A stretch of 37,457 nt of DNA from Mesorhizobium escarrei (GTDB taxonomy: Bacteria; Pseudomonadota; Alphaproteobacteria; Rhizobiales; Rhizobiaceae), in NCBI RefSeq assembly GCF_935825525.1, contig NZ_CAKXZT010000175.1, positions 1-37,457 of the forward strand, given 5' to 3'. Positions 1-8,198 of this stretch are shown piece after piece. Made by a program: the position numbers and the translations under genes. Each line of letters begins with the position of its first letter. Within the stretch, counting starts at the first letter, position 1. Under the pieces are notes generated by a model. It saw nothing but the letters and a program-made list of their open reading frames with translations, ran no database searches and had not been told where the DNA came from.

Positions 1-14
1 TGTCCCCGCAACCA
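1..14 (+). tRNA. Probable 3' end of initiator tRNA-fMet (partial)
   Basis: The window opens with GTCCCCGCAACCA preceded by T. CCCCGCA-A-CCA is the acceptor strand, discriminator base and CCA tail of bacterial initiator tRNAs, including the A72 that leaves the first pair unpaired. Only the last 14 bases lie in the window, so the cloverleaf cannot be checked. A 13-base copy recurs at 16332-16344, which suggests an integration site. A terminator follows at once. Confidence 0.55.
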
Positions 15-20
15 AACATC

Positions 21-49
21 AAAACGGCCCGCCTCACGCGGGCCGTTTT
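21..49 (+). terminator. Rho-independent terminator after the tRNA end
   Basis: A perfect 12-bp stem (AAAACGGCCCGC / GCGGGCCGTTTT) encloses the 5-base loop CTCAC. The stem ends in four T residues, and the flanking A tract makes it usable in both directions. It sits 7 bases after the tRNA-like CCA, as expected for termination of a tRNA transcript. Confidence 0.8.
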
Positions 50-316
50 GCGTTTGGGCCTGGCGTGGCGCGTGGCGCGTGGTGCGCAAGCACCGTTTGG
101 CCCGTCGGTCAGTCAATTAGCGAGAACGCTCAAAGTGCTCAAAGAGCAGGTCGCGGAGATCGTGGCGTCGTTCCCAGGCGAAACTTACGCAGTTCCCATC
201 CGGGACCTCGCGATCATCCTCAATCCGACATCGGAGCCTGAAATCTCCTCTTAAATGGCAAGCAAGGCAGCCTGAGAGGGTGCACCCCTGAGACTCTCAT
301 GACCTCCTTGGCCAGA
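50..316. other. Intergenic stretch before the Fic operator, no gene recognised
   Basis: A 68-codon frame at 48-254 begins inside the terminator, has no ribosome binding site and matches no family I know. I see no RNA gene. The only structured parts of this interval are the terminator before it and the repeat cluster after it. Confidence 0.5.
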
Positions 317-416
317 TGCGGAGAATGCAGACGCTATTCACCGCATATGCTGCGGTGAATATCCTTGTCTTTTGCGGTGAATAGGTGGCATAATGTCCGC
401 AAGAAGTGCGGAGAAT
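317..416 (+). promoter_or_regulatory. Repeat-built operator of the Fic gene
   Basis: Four direct half-sites read TGCGG(A/T)GAAT at 317-326, 351-360, 373-382 and 407-416. Their start-to-start spacings are 34, 22 and 34 bases. An inverted copy, ATTCACCGCA at 336-345, pairs with the second half-site to make a 10-bp palindrome with a 5-base spacer. The last half-site contains the GGAG ribosome binding site of the Fic gene, so a bound protein would also block translation. The Fic protein has a C-terminal winged-helix-like region and may bind here itself (inference). Confidence 0.6.
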
Positions 417-417
417 T

Positions 418-1524
418 ATGCCATATATCCATGAGCTGCCCGAATGGCCGGAATTTCGCTGGGATCACAAGGCTCTGGCGGCGCCGCTCGCGGCCGTGCG
501 CCACCGGCAGGGGCGGCTGATCGGGCGCATGGAGGGGCTCGGTTTTGGGCTGCGCAATGAGGCCATGCTCCAGACGCTGACAGAGGATGTCCTCAAGTCC
601 AGCGAAATCGAGGGTGAAATTCTCGATCGCGATCAGGTGCGCTCGTCTATCGCCAGGAGGCTAGGCATGGATATCGGCGCGTTGACGCCGGCAGACCGCA
701 TCGTTGAAGGCGTCGTCGAGATGATGCTCGATGCGACGCAGAAGTACGATCAGGAGCTGACCGACGAGCGGCTGTTCGGCTGGCATGCTGCCCTGTTCCC
801 GACCGGGCGCAGCGGCATGCATCGCATCAGGGTCGGCGCGTGGCGCGATGACAGCTCGGGGCCGATGCAGGTCATCTCGGGGCCGGTGGGACGCGAGCGC
901 GTTCATTACGAAGCGCCACAGGCAGCGCGGGTCGGCGAAGAGATGAATGCTTTCATCGCCTGGTTCAACGGTCAGGAGGGCATCGATCCCGTCCTGAAGG
1001 CTGCGCTCGCGCATCTGTGGTTCGTCACCATTCACCCCTTCGATGACGGCAACGGACGTATTGCCCGCGCTATCGCGGACATGCAGCTTGCGCGCTCGGA
1101 GGAGAGCCCGCAGCGCTTTTACAGCATGTCGGCGCAGATCAGGCAGGAGCGGAAGGCGTATTACGGGATTCTGGAATCAACGCAGAAACGCGATCTCGAA
1201 ATTACGGAGTGGCTGGAGTGGTTCCTTGCGTGTCTGGGGCGCGCTGTCGACGGCGCGGAGGACATTCTCGCGGGCGTGCTCACGAAAGCGCGCTTCTGGG
1301 AAAAGCATGCGGCTGATGCGCTGAGCGAGCGCCAGCGCGACATGCTCAACCGGTTGCTCGATGGCTTCGAAGGAAAGCTCACATCGTCCAAGTGGGCCAT
1401 CATCGAGAAGTGCTCGCCAGATACGGCGCTGCGCGACATCAAAGATCTGGTCGAGCGCGGGATGCTGGTCAAGGACGAGGGGGGAGGCCGCAGCACCAGC
1501 TATTCGCTGGTTGCTGCAGAGTGA
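418..1524 (+). CDS. Fic-family AMP-transferase with N-terminal DUF4172
   Basis: A 368-residue Fic protein. Residues 1-85 look like DUF4172. The stretch S61-S-E-I-E65-G fits the (S/T)xxxE(G/N) inhibitory motif of class II Fic proteins, placed before the catalytic core, so activity should be self-inhibited. The catalytic loop HPFDDGNGR (206-214) is complete. Family members move AMP from ATP to hydroxyls on target proteins; the target here is unknown. Residues about 300-368 resemble a winged helix, which suggests DNA binding and autoregulation. I chose ATG 418 over GTG 406 because GGAG lies 5 bases ahead of it and MPYIHELPEW is a typical family start. No antitoxin gene is adjacent, consistent with the built-in inhibitory helix. 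It stands alone between the tRNA end and the aromatic genes. Confidence 0.9.
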   Translation: MPYIHELPEWPEFRWDHKALAAPLAAVRHRQGRLIGRMEGLGFGLRNEAMLQTLTEDVLKSSEIEGEILDRDQVRSSIARRLGMDIGALTPADRIVEGVVEMMLDATQKYDQELTDERLFGWHAALFPTGRSGMHRIRVGAWRDDSSGPMQVISGPVGRERVHYEAPQAARVGEEMNAFIAWFNGQEGIDPVLKAALAHLWFVTIHPFDDGNGRIARAIADMQLARSEESPQRFYSMSAQIRQERKAYYGILESTQKRDLEITEWLEWFLACLGRAVDGAEDILAGVLTKARFWEKHAADALSERQRDMLNRLLDGFEGKLTSSKWAIIEKCSPDTALRDIKDLVERGMLVKDEGGGRSTSYSLVAAE

Positions 1525-1864
1525 CGGATCGCAATGGATAAAATCATCAAGCTTGCACAAGTACACAACGGTCCCAGCTTCTCTTCAGAACCCGTCGTCC
1601 AAGAATTCAATTGACGAGATTCCGGTCGATATGGCCGGTCTGTTTCACCACTACTACCTGGACACTGACACCCTCAGCCGGACCTTCGCCCGCTGGTTTG
1701 CAGCAGCGGGAGGAACGTCGAACCGGCAATGCTCAGCGTTCTGGAATTGATCTGCGTGGGCTGAACCTCGGCACGAGCAGGAGGACGACGCCCATTGTGA
1801 GCAGGCGCATATCGGCGATTGAACCCATTAGGTGCGCTTTCAGAGAAATAGATGTCTTTCGTCG
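1525..1864. other. Gap between the Fic gene and the IclR gene, nothing recognised
   Basis: The gap separates two convergent genes. Short overlapping frames exist on both strands, but none has a ribosome binding site or a recognisable product. I see no clear hairpin with a T tract, so the terminator(s) for the two convergent genes are not evident. Confidence 0.4.
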
Positions 1865-2659
1865 TTACAACGTATAGCGGATCGCTTGGCTCGCCGCCTG
1901 AAGCACGGGCAGAAAGCGTTCCACCATCTCGGCCGGTTGGAAGCGCGCGGCCTGGGTGCCGATGTTGATGGCGATGGTGACGGTGCCGTTCTGCTGCCGG
2001 ACCGGCACGGCGATGGAGCGCAGGCCGATCTCCAGCTCTTCGTTGATCGCGGCATAGCCCTGCTCGCGCACGTCGCGCAGCGTTTCGCGCAATCGATGCT
2101 TGTCGGTGACGGTGAAGCGGGTGCGCGGCTCCGTGCGAACACGATCGAGGTATGCATCGATCTCGGCTTCGGGCTGATGGGCCAGGATCGCCCGGCCGAG
2201 AGAGGTGCAATAGATCGGCAGGCGACTGCCGACGCCCAGGCCCACAGACATGATGCGGCGTGTGGCGGAACGGGCGATATAGACGATTTCATCGCCATCG
2301 AGCATCGCCGCCGAACTGGACTCTCCCGTTTCCTCGGAGATTTTCTCCAGGAAAGGCTGGAGCCTTGCCGGCACCGAAGCGGATGACAGGTAAGCATAGC
2401 CGAGGCGCAGGATGCGCGGACTGAGACTGAAGTAGCGTCCGTCGAATTCAGCATAGCCGAGCCGGGTCAAGGTGCGCAGATAGCGTCGCGCCGCGGCACG
2501 TGTGATGCCGGTCAGCTTCGCCACGTCCGTGAGCGTCAGGCGCGGGCGGACCGTGTCGAATGCCTCGATGACCGCGAGGCCTTTTTCCAGGCTGGCGACG
2601 AAATCCCGGTCCTCGCCCCGTATTTCTCCAGCTCCAATCCGATCAGCTTGCATCGACAT
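1865..2659 (-). CDS. IclR-family regulator, PcaR/PcaU/PobR type
   Basis: A 264-residue regulator. The N-terminal winged HTH covers about residues 25-75 (LTDVAKLTGITRAAARRYL core). The C-terminal IclR effector domain follows, containing the family's GxxLPIYCTSLGRA-like stretch. The resemblance is to the IclR subgroup that senses aromatic ring-cleavage intermediates such as 3-oxoadipate or protocatechuate. It is divergent from the ABC-pca operon and shares a 155-bp regulatory gap with it. A GTTCG-N5-CGCAC sequence in that gap fits the operator reported for Pseudomonas PcaR. The start ATG at 2659 follows a strong GGGAGGA ribosome binding site; a second in-frame ATG lies two codons on. The likely role is control of the neighbouring operon. 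pcaR or pcaU are both possible names, so none is assigned. Confidence 0.9.
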   Translation of the reverse strand: MSMQADRIGAGEIRGEDRDFVASLEKGLAVIEAFDTVRPRLTLTDVAKLTGITRAAARRYLRTLTRLGYAEFDGRYFSLSPRILRLGYAYLSSASVPARLQPFLEKISEETGESSSAAMLDGDEIVYIARSATRRIMSVGLGVGSRLPIYCTSLGRAILAHQPEAEIDAYLDRVRTEPRTRFTVTDKHRLRETLRDVREQGYAAINEELEIGLRSIAVPVRQQNGTVTIAINIGTQAARFQPAEMVERFLPVLQAASQAIRYTL

Positions 2660-2814
2660 CTGTCCTCCCGGCGAGCCGCCATTGCGCAGAGGGCGCCCTC
2701 ACTTGACTCTCTGATTCAATAGAGTACACATGTTCGTATTGGCTTGCAATGTTCGCAAGGCGCACATTTATCCGTAAACTGCCGCAATGCGAACGAGTTA
2801 TGGGAGGAAGAAAC
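2660..2814. promoter_or_regulatory. Divergent promoter region of the IclR gene and the ABC-pca operon
   Basis: Rightward: TTGACT (2703-2708), 16 bases, TACACA (2725-2730). Leftward: TTGCAA (2744-2749 on the other strand), 17 bases, TACTCT (2721-2726). The two -10 boxes overlap, so the promoters compete. GTTCG-CAAGG-CGCAC at 2751-2765 matches the GTTCG-N5-CGCAC form of the Pseudomonas putida PcaR site as I recall it. A further GTTCG lies at 2732-2736. Promoter assignments are by eye. Confidence 0.5.
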
Positions 2815-3996
2815 GTGAATTTCAGGAACTTGCTTGGCGCGGCTTTCGGCGCACTTCTTCTGGGCGGCGTCTGCTCCGCTGCAGCCGATACGGTCAAGGT
2901 CGGCATTATCGGGCCGTTCTCCGGTCCCTTCGCCCTCCAGGGGAAGAATTTCCAAGCGGGCGTCCAGGCCTATATGGGGCTCAACGGCAAATCGGTGGCC
3001 GGTCATGATGTCGAGGTCGTCTACCGCGACCTGCCTGCCGCCAACCCGGCGCAGGCGCGCGCTCTCGCGCAGGAACTCGTGGTGAAGGACAAGGTCCAGT
3101 ATCTCGGCGGGGTCTATTTCACGCCGGATGCCATGGCGATCGCGCCGCTTCTGGTGCAAGCGAATACGCCGCTGGTGATTTTCAACGCCGCGACCTCGGC
3201 AATCCTGACGAAGTCGCCGCTGGCGGTGCGCACATCCTTCACCACCGCGCAGACCACGACGCCGCTCGGCCAAGTCGTGGCGGATAACGGCGTCAAGAAG
3301 GTCATTTCCGCCGTCAGCGACTATGGACCGGGCATCGACGCGGAAGGCGCCTTTAAGAAGGCCTTCTCGGCGGCAGGCGGTGAGATCGTCGATTCGATCC
3401 GCATGCCGATGAACACCAACGATTTCAGCCCGATAATGCAGCGCGTCAAGGATTCCGGCGCCGAAGCTGTCTTTGCCTTCCTACCATCCGGGCCGACCAC
3501 GCTCGGCTTCGTCAAGTCGTTCAACGAGACTGGGCTCAAGAAGAGCGGCATCAAGCTGTTCGCGCCCGGCGACCTGACGCAGGAGTCCGATCTTCCCGCG
3601 CTTGGCGAGGCGGCGGACGGCACGCTCACCACATTCCACTACGCAGTCTCGCACGACTCGCCGGAAAACAAGGCCTTCGTCGAGGCGGCCGGCAAGGCGC
3701 TGGGTAACCCCGCCGAGCTTTCTTTCCCGGCGGTCGGCGCGTTCGACGGCATGCATGTCATCTACAAGATGATCGAGGCGACCGACGGCAAGCAGGACGC
3801 CCAAAAGGCCGTCGATGCGGTCAAGGGCCTCTCCTGGACAAGCCCGCGTGGTCCCGTTTCCATCGATGCCGACACGCGCCACATCACCGAGAACATCTAT
3901 CTGCGCCAGGTGGCGAAGGACGCCGACGGCAAGTTCATCAACAAGGAAATCAAGACCTTCGAGAACCAGAAGGATCCTGGTTTGGCCGCCAAGTAG
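2815..3996 (+). CDS. ABC transporter substrate-binding protein, Liv type (aromatic acid?)
   Basis: A 393-residue periplasmic binding protein of the Leu/Ile/Val-binding (Peripla_BP_6) family. GTG 2815 is chosen as start because GGAGG lies 8 bases upstream and the product then begins with a clean signal peptide (about residues 1-24, cleavage after CSAAA). The mature part opens with DTVKVGIIGPFSG, the usual first strand. It is the first gene of the ABC-pca operon. Binding proteins in this position in aromatic operons bind aromatic acids, so 4-hydroxybenzoate or protocatechuate is the likely ligand (inference from context; the residues do not tell). A strong hairpin follows the stop codon and probably stabilises this part of the mRNA. 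Confidence 0.88.
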   Translation: MNFRNLLGAAFGALLLGGVCSAAADTVKVGIIGPFSGPFALQGKNFQAGVQAYMGLNGKSVAGHDVEVVYRDLPAANPAQARALAQELVVKDKVQYLGGVYFTPDAMAIAPLLVQANTPLVIFNAATSAILTKSPLAVRTSFTTAQTTTPLGQVVADNGVKKVISAVSDYGPGIDAEGAFKKAFSAAGGEIVDSIRMPMNTNDFSPIMQRVKDSGAEAVFAFLPSGPTTLGFVKSFNETGLKKSGIKLFAPGDLTQESDLPALGEAADGTLTTFHYAVSHDSPENKAFVEAAGKALGNPAELSFPAVGAFDGMHVIYKMIEATDGKQDAQKAVDAVKGLSWTSPRGPVSIDADTRHITENIYLRQVAKDADGKFINKEIKTFENQKDPGLAAK

Positions 3997-4008
3997 GCAG
4001 CCCGTGCC

Positions 4009-4034
4009 GGGATGCGGCTGCGAAGCCGCATCCC
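4009..4034 (+). promoter_or_regulatory. Intercistronic hairpin with GCGA tetraloop
   Basis: A perfect 11-bp stem (GGGATGCGGCT / AGCCGCATCCC) is capped by GCGA, a GNRA-type loop. It has no T tract, so it is unlikely to terminate transcription. Placed between the binding-protein gene and the first permease gene, it fits an mRNA-stabilising element that raises binding-protein output above that of the membrane parts (inference from known transporter operons). Confidence 0.65.
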
Positions 4035-4063
4035 CAACCGCTCTCCACGGCCTGGCAGTTTTC

Positions 4064-4927
4064 ATGCAGACGACCCTCAGCATCGCCACGGACGCCTTCG
4101 CCTACGGCATGGTGCTATTCATCATCTCGATCGGCCTGTCGCTGACGATGGGCCTGATGCGGGTGGTGAACCTCGCCCACGGCGCGTTCGCCATGATCGG
4201 CGGCTATATCGCCTCCTATATCACGCGCGATCTTGGCTGGGGATACGTGCCGGCGATCCTGCTGGGCGTTGCGGGTACCATCATCATCGCCGCGCCGTTC
4301 GAGCGCCTGCTGTTTCGCCGCATTTATGGCAAGCCGGAACTGCTGCAGGTGCTGATGACCATCGGCATCACCTTCTGTGTCATCGGCGTCACCAACTATT
4401 TCTTCGGCCCGACGCTCAAGACCATTCCCCTGCCGGATATCCTGACCCGGCCGGTCGATATCGGATTCCGCACGATTGCCGCACACCGGCTCTTCGTTAT
4501 GGCCTGCGGCGTCGGCGTGGCTGCGGCGCTGTGGTTCCTGATCGAAAAAACGGGCTTCGGCATCAAGCTGCGTGCCGCGGTCGACAATGCCGCCATGACC
4601 GATGCGCTCGGAGTGCGCACGCCGGTCGTCTATGCCATCGCCTTTGCTGTCGCCGTCGGCCTTGCCGCCTTCGGCGGCATCATCGGCGCCGAGTTCCTGC
4701 CGGTGGAGCCCTATTATGCGCTGCGTTATATGGTACTCTTCCTGGTCGTCGTCTCGGTCGGCGGCGCGGGCTCGATCCTGGGCACGCTCGTGGCCTGCCT
4801 GGCGCTCGGCGCGGTCGATACGGTTGGCCGCTACCTGATGCCCGATTTCGGCAATTTCTTCTTCTACGCGGCGGTCATCGCCATCGTTTTCGCCTTTCCT
4901 CGCGGTTTCTTCGGGAGAGCGCAATGA
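4064..4927 (+). CDS. ABC transporter permease, LivH type
   Basis: A 287-residue inner-membrane permease with about eight hydrophobic segments and the family stretch GLMRVVNLAHGAFAMIGGY near the N-terminus. It should pair with the LivM-type protein encoded next to form the channel. ATG 4064 is chosen because it begins just before the first membrane segment (MQTTLSIATDAFAYGMVLFI); the longer upstream frame runs through the hairpin and the binding-protein gene. Its TGA overlaps the next gene's ATG (ATGA), so translation is coupled. Part of the aromatic-acid importer. Confidence 0.9.
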   Translation: MQTTLSIATDAFAYGMVLFIISIGLSLTMGLMRVVNLAHGAFAMIGGYIASYITRDLGWGYVPAILLGVAGTIIIAAPFERLLFRRIYGKPELLQVLMTIGITFCVIGVTNYFFGPTLKTIPLPDILTRPVDIGFRTIAAHRLFVMACGVGVAAALWFLIEKTGFGIKLRAAVDNAAMTDALGVRTPVVYAIAFAVAVGLAAFGGIIGAEFLPVEPYYALRYMVLFLVVVSVGGAGSILGTLVACLALGAVDTVGRYLMPDFGNFFFYAAVIAIVFAFPRGFFGRAQ

Positions 4928-5937
4928 CCCAGCCAGCCATGGACGTCTCCGCAGGCGCGCCGACCCGATCATACCCGCTCTATCTGCGCGACATCGCGGG
5001 TGTTGCCGCGATCCTCGTGGCCGGAGCGGCCGGTTACTGGCTGTTTCCGGACAACCTCGCGCTGCTTACCCGCATTATCGCCGTGGCGCTTTTGGTGCTC
5101 TCTCTCGACCTTATCACCGGCTATTGCGGCGTCGCTTCGCTCGGCCAGGCGACCCTGTTCGGCGCTGGCGCCTATGCGGTTGGCTTCGCCTGCGTGCATG
5201 GCGGTGTCACCGAGCCGCTGACGCTTATGCTGATCGGAGCCGTTGCCGGGGCGACCGCCGGACTTGCCATGGGCGCCATCATGCTGCGCGCGCACGGGCT
5301 GGCGCAGCTCGTGCTCTCCATCGCCATCGTGCAATTGGGCCACGAGGCGGCAAACAAATTCACCGGCTATACTGGCGGCAGCGACGGTCTTGCCGGCCTG
5401 TCCGTCAATCCGCTGTTCGGCGTCTTCGAATTCGATCTGTGGGGGCGCACGGCCTATCTGTTCGGACTCGCTCTCCTCGTTGTCGTCTTCGCACTGCTGC
5501 GCGTTGTCGTCTCCTCGCCCTTCGGCGTCCTGTGCCGAGGCGTTCGTCAGGATCCGGTGCGGGTGAAGGCAATGGGAGCTTTCGTCTTTCCGGTCATCTT
5601 GAAAATGTTCGTTATTTCAGGGGCCGTAGCAGGTCTGGGCGGCGCGCTTGCGGCGATCTCTACTCAGGTGGTCGGGCTGGACAGCATCAGTTTCGAGCTT
5701 TCGGCGAACGCATTGGTCATGCTCGTTCTCGGTGGTCTCGGCACGCTCTACGGCGCGCTGGTCGGTACCGTGATCTTCATGGCGTTCGAACATGTCGTCT
5801 CGGCCATCAACCCCTTCCACTGGCTGACCATGGTCGGTGCGCTGCTGGTCGCGGTGGTGTTGGTCGCGCCGGGCGGGCTGGTCAATCTGGCGGGGAAGGT
5901 TGGCGGCATCGGTCGTAGCAAGGGGAGCAAGCCATGA
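4924..5937 (+). CDS. ABC transporter permease, LivM type
   Basis: A 337-residue permease with a hydrophilic N-terminal tail of about 20 residues and then about nine hydrophobic segments. Family features include the LGQATLFGAGAYAVG stretch and the cytoplasmic loop CRGVRQDPVRVKAMGAFVF that contacts the ATPases. It overlaps the preceding gene by ATGA and the following ATPase gene by ATGA, so it is embedded in one tightly coupled operon. A longer frame starting at 4012 reads through the upstream permease in the wrong frame and is rejected. Confidence 0.9.
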   Translation: MTQPAMDVSAGAPTRSYPLYLRDIAGVAAILVAGAAGYWLFPDNLALLTRIIAVALLVLSLDLITGYCGVASLGQATLFGAGAYAVGFACVHGGVTEPLTLMLIGAVAGATAGLAMGAIMLRAHGLAQLVLSIAIVQLGHEAANKFTGYTGGSDGLAGLSVNPLFGVFEFDLWGRTAYLFGLALLVVVFALLRVVVSSPFGVLCRGVRQDPVRVKAMGAFVFPVILKMFVISGAVAGLGGALAAISTQVVGLDSISFELSANALVMLVLGGLGTLYGALVGTVIFMAFEHVVSAINPFHWLTMVGALLVAVVLVAPGGLVNLAGKVGGIGRSKGSKP

Positions 5938-6698
5938 GCGATCTCTTCCGCGTCGACGGTTTGACCAAATCCTTCGGCGGACTTGCCGTCAGCCGCGCCA
6001 TATCGCTGGCCATGGCTCCGGGCGAGCGGTTGGCGCTGATCGGGCCGAACGGCGCCGGCAAGACGACCTTCGTCAATCTGGTGACCGGCCAGCTCAGGCC
6101 GAATGCCGGCCGCGTCGTGCTGAATGGCGAGGACGTGACCTCGCTCGGCGCGGTGCGGCGGGTGCGCAAGGGGCTGGTCAGGACCTTCCAGGTGACGCGG
6201 CTGTTCGCCGAGATGACGCCGCGCGAGCACGTCACGCTTACGGTTCTCCAGCGCGAAGGTAAGGCGACCGGTATCATCGGCCGCTTCCTCGGCAATCACA
6301 CGGTGGCGGAGGAAGTGGACGATCTGCTCGATGTCCTCGGACTCGTCGAGAAGGCGGACCGTCCGGTTGGCGAGATCGCCTATGGCCAGCAGCGGCTGCT
6401 CGAGATCGCCATCGCGCTCGCATTGAAGCCGCAGGTGCTGCTGCTCGACGAGCCGGCCGCAGGCGTGCCCTCCAGCGAGACGCCGCGAATCGAACAGGCG
6501 CTGGCCCGCCTGCCCGCAAGCCTCGCGGTCATGATGATCGAGCACGACATGGACCTTGTCTTCCGCTTCGCCAGGCGTGTCGTCGTGCTGGCGGCGGGCG
6601 CGATCATCTTCCAGGGCCCGCCGGCCGAAGTCGCCGCCGACGCCAGGGTGCGCGAAGCCTATCTGGGGAATTACGCCAATGCCCGCCGCGTCGCTTGA
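5934..6698 (+). CDS. ABC transporter ATPase, LivG type
   Basis: A 254-residue nucleotide-binding subunit. Walker A is GPNGAGKTT (about residues 36-44). The signature region reads YGQQRLLEIAIAL, the usual LivG form in place of LSGGQ. Walker B is VLLLDEPAAG, and the switch His is in MMIEHDMD. The C-terminal tail (YLGNY) is that of the LivG branch. It couples ATP hydrolysis to uptake with the LivF-type partner. Its last 20 bases overlap the next gene. Confidence 0.92.
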   Translation: MSDLFRVDGLTKSFGGLAVSRAISLAMAPGERLALIGPNGAGKTTFVNLVTGQLRPNAGRVVLNGEDVTSLGAVRRVRKGLVRTFQVTRLFAEMTPREHVTLTVLQREGKATGIIGRFLGNHTVAEEVDDLLDVLGLVEKADRPVGEIAYGQQRLLEIAIALALKPQVLLLDEPAAGVPSSETPRIEQALARLPASLAVMMIEHDMDLVFRFARRVVVLAAGAIIFQGPPAEVAADARVREAYLGNYANARRVA

Positions 6699-7395
6699 GG
6701 TAAGGGGACTGAAGGCCGGCTACGGGCCGACGGTCGTGCTGGAGGATATCTCCTTTGCTGTGCCGGCGGGGTCGCGGCTTGCCGTGCTCGGTCGCAACGG
6801 CATGGGCAAAACGACGCTGCTGTCCAGCCTGATGGGCATGAACCGGCGCTATGGCGGCGCCATCCTACTCGACGGCGGCGATGTCGCTGCCTTGCGCAGT
6901 TCGGAGCGGTGCCGGCGCGGCCTGGGGCTGGTGCCGCAGACGCGTGACATCTTCAGGTCATTGACGGTGGAGGAGAACCTTCTCGTCGGCATCAAAGACA
7001 GGAGCCGTGGCGTCATCGCCGAGGCCTACGACATGTTCCCGCGGCTGAAGGAACGCCGGCGCAATCTCGGCTGGCAATTGTCCGGTGGCGAGCAGCAGAT
7101 GCTTTCAGTGGCGCGCACCATCCTCGGGCGGCCTACGGTACTCCTTCTCGATGAGCCGCTCGAAGGACTGGCGCCGGTGATCTGCGAGGAACTGATGGCG
7201 GCATTCACACGGCTGGCCGCCAGCGGCGAGACAACGATCCTGCTGGTCGAGCAGAGGCTGGAAAGCGCGCTGGATTTCGCCCAGTCCGTCGTCATATTGG
7301 AACGCGGCCGCATTGTCTGGCACGGCGCCGCCCACACGCTGCGTGCCGACCATGGACTGGTGGAACGCTACATCGGCGTCGGCGGACTGCATTGA
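6679..7395 (+). CDS. ABC transporter ATPase, LivF type
   Basis: A 238-residue second nucleotide-binding subunit. It has Walker A GRNGMGKTT, signature LSGGEQQML, Walker B VLLLDEPLEGLAP and the switch region LLVEQRLESA, all typical of LivF. ATG 6679 gives the standard short N-terminus before the first strand (LEVRGLKAGYG). It overlaps the LivG-type gene by 20 bases, and its stop overlaps a TTG just before pcaD, so the importer and the catabolic enzymes are likely one transcript. Confidence 0.9.
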   Translation: MPAASLEVRGLKAGYGPTVVLEDISFAVPAGSRLAVLGRNGMGKTTLLSSLMGMNRRYGGAILLDGGDVAALRSSERCRRGLGLVPQTRDIFRSLTVEENLLVGIKDRSRGVIAEAYDMFPRLKERRRNLGWQLSGGEQQMLSVARTILGRPTVLLLDEPLEGLAPVICEELMAAFTRLAASGETTILLVEQRLESALDFAQSVVILERGRIVWHGAAHTLRADHGLVERYIGVGGLH

Positions 7396-7403
7396 GATCG
7401 CAA

Positions 7404-8198
7404 ATGGCATTCGTACGCGCGAACGGCATCGTCCTCCACACGAAACTTCTCGGTCAGCCGGAGGGACCGGCGCTGGTGTTCAGCAATTCGCTCGGCAGCG
7501 ATTTCCGAATCTGGCAGGATGTCGCAACGCTGCTCGGGCAGCGCTACCGCATCCTTCTCTACGACAAGCGCGGACACGGCCTGTCGGGCGCGCCAACAGG
7601 CCCGTACACGATCGATGATCATACTGACGACCTTCTCGCCCTGCTCGATTATTTCGGCATCGAAGCCACGGCGATCGTCGGCGTCTCGCTCGGCGGCATG
7701 ATCGCGCAGCGCCTAGCGGCGCGGGCACCTGACCGGGCGAAGGCGCTAGTACTCTGCTGCACGGCCGCCAGGATCGGGACGGCGGAAGGCTGGGCGAACC
7801 GCATCACCTCCGTGGAAAGCGGCGGCATCCAATCGGTCGCCGATGGCGTGCTGAAATTGTGGTTCACCGAGGCCTTCCGCCGAGACCGCGCCGCTGAGTT
7901 TGAAGGCTGGCGCAACATGCTCGTGCGCACGCCCGCCGATGGTTATCTCGCAAGCTGCGTGTCGGTGCGTGACGCCGACCTGCGCGCCGACGCGGCAGGG
8001 ATCGCGGCGCCGGTGCTTTGTGTAGCGGGCGATCAGGACGGCTCGACGCCGCCCGACCTCGTGCGCGGCATGGCGGAGCTCATCCCCAATGCCCGTTTCG
8101 CCCTGATCGAGGGCGCCGGCCACATTCCCTGCGTGGAAAAACCGGGCGAGCTCGCGGACCTTATCGAAAACCATCTCAACGGAGCAGGTCATGGCTGA
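7404..8198 (+). CDS. pcaD: 3-oxoadipate enol-lactonase
   Basis: A 264-residue alpha/beta hydrolase that opens the enol-lactone to 3-oxoadipate in the protocatechuate branch of the 3-oxoadipate pathway. The nucleophile elbow GVSLGG has Ser95. The acid is likely the Asp in AGDQDGSTPP, and the base is the His in EGAGHIPCVEKP near the end. The N-terminal LVFSNSLGSDFRIW forms the oxyanion-hole strand region. I chose ATG 7404; a TTG at 7392 in the same frame would add four residues. The gene follows the transporter with almost no gap and overlaps pcaC (ATGG start inside its last codons). It is separate from pcaC, not the pcaL fusion. Confidence 0.93.
   Translation: MAFVRANGIVLHTKLLGQPEGPALVFSNSLGSDFRIWQDVATLLGQRYRILLYDKRGHGLSGAPTGPYTIDDHTDDLLALLDYFGIEATAIVGVSLGGMIAQRLAARAPDRAKALVLCCTAARIGTAEGWANRITSVESGGIQSVADGVLKLWFTEAFRRDRAAEFEGWRNMLVRTPADGYLASCVSVRDADLRADAAGIAAPVLCVAGDQDGSTPPDLVRGMAELIPNARFALIEGAGHIPCVEKPGELADLIENHLNGAGHG

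Noticed and set aside
48..254. 68-codon frame after the tRNA end
   Set aside because: It starts inside a terminator stem, lacks a ribosome binding site and resembles nothing known.
4012..5937. A 641-codon frame across both permease genes
   Set aside because: Its first half is an Arg/His-rich shadow of the LivH gene; only the part from ATG 4924 is the LivM permease.
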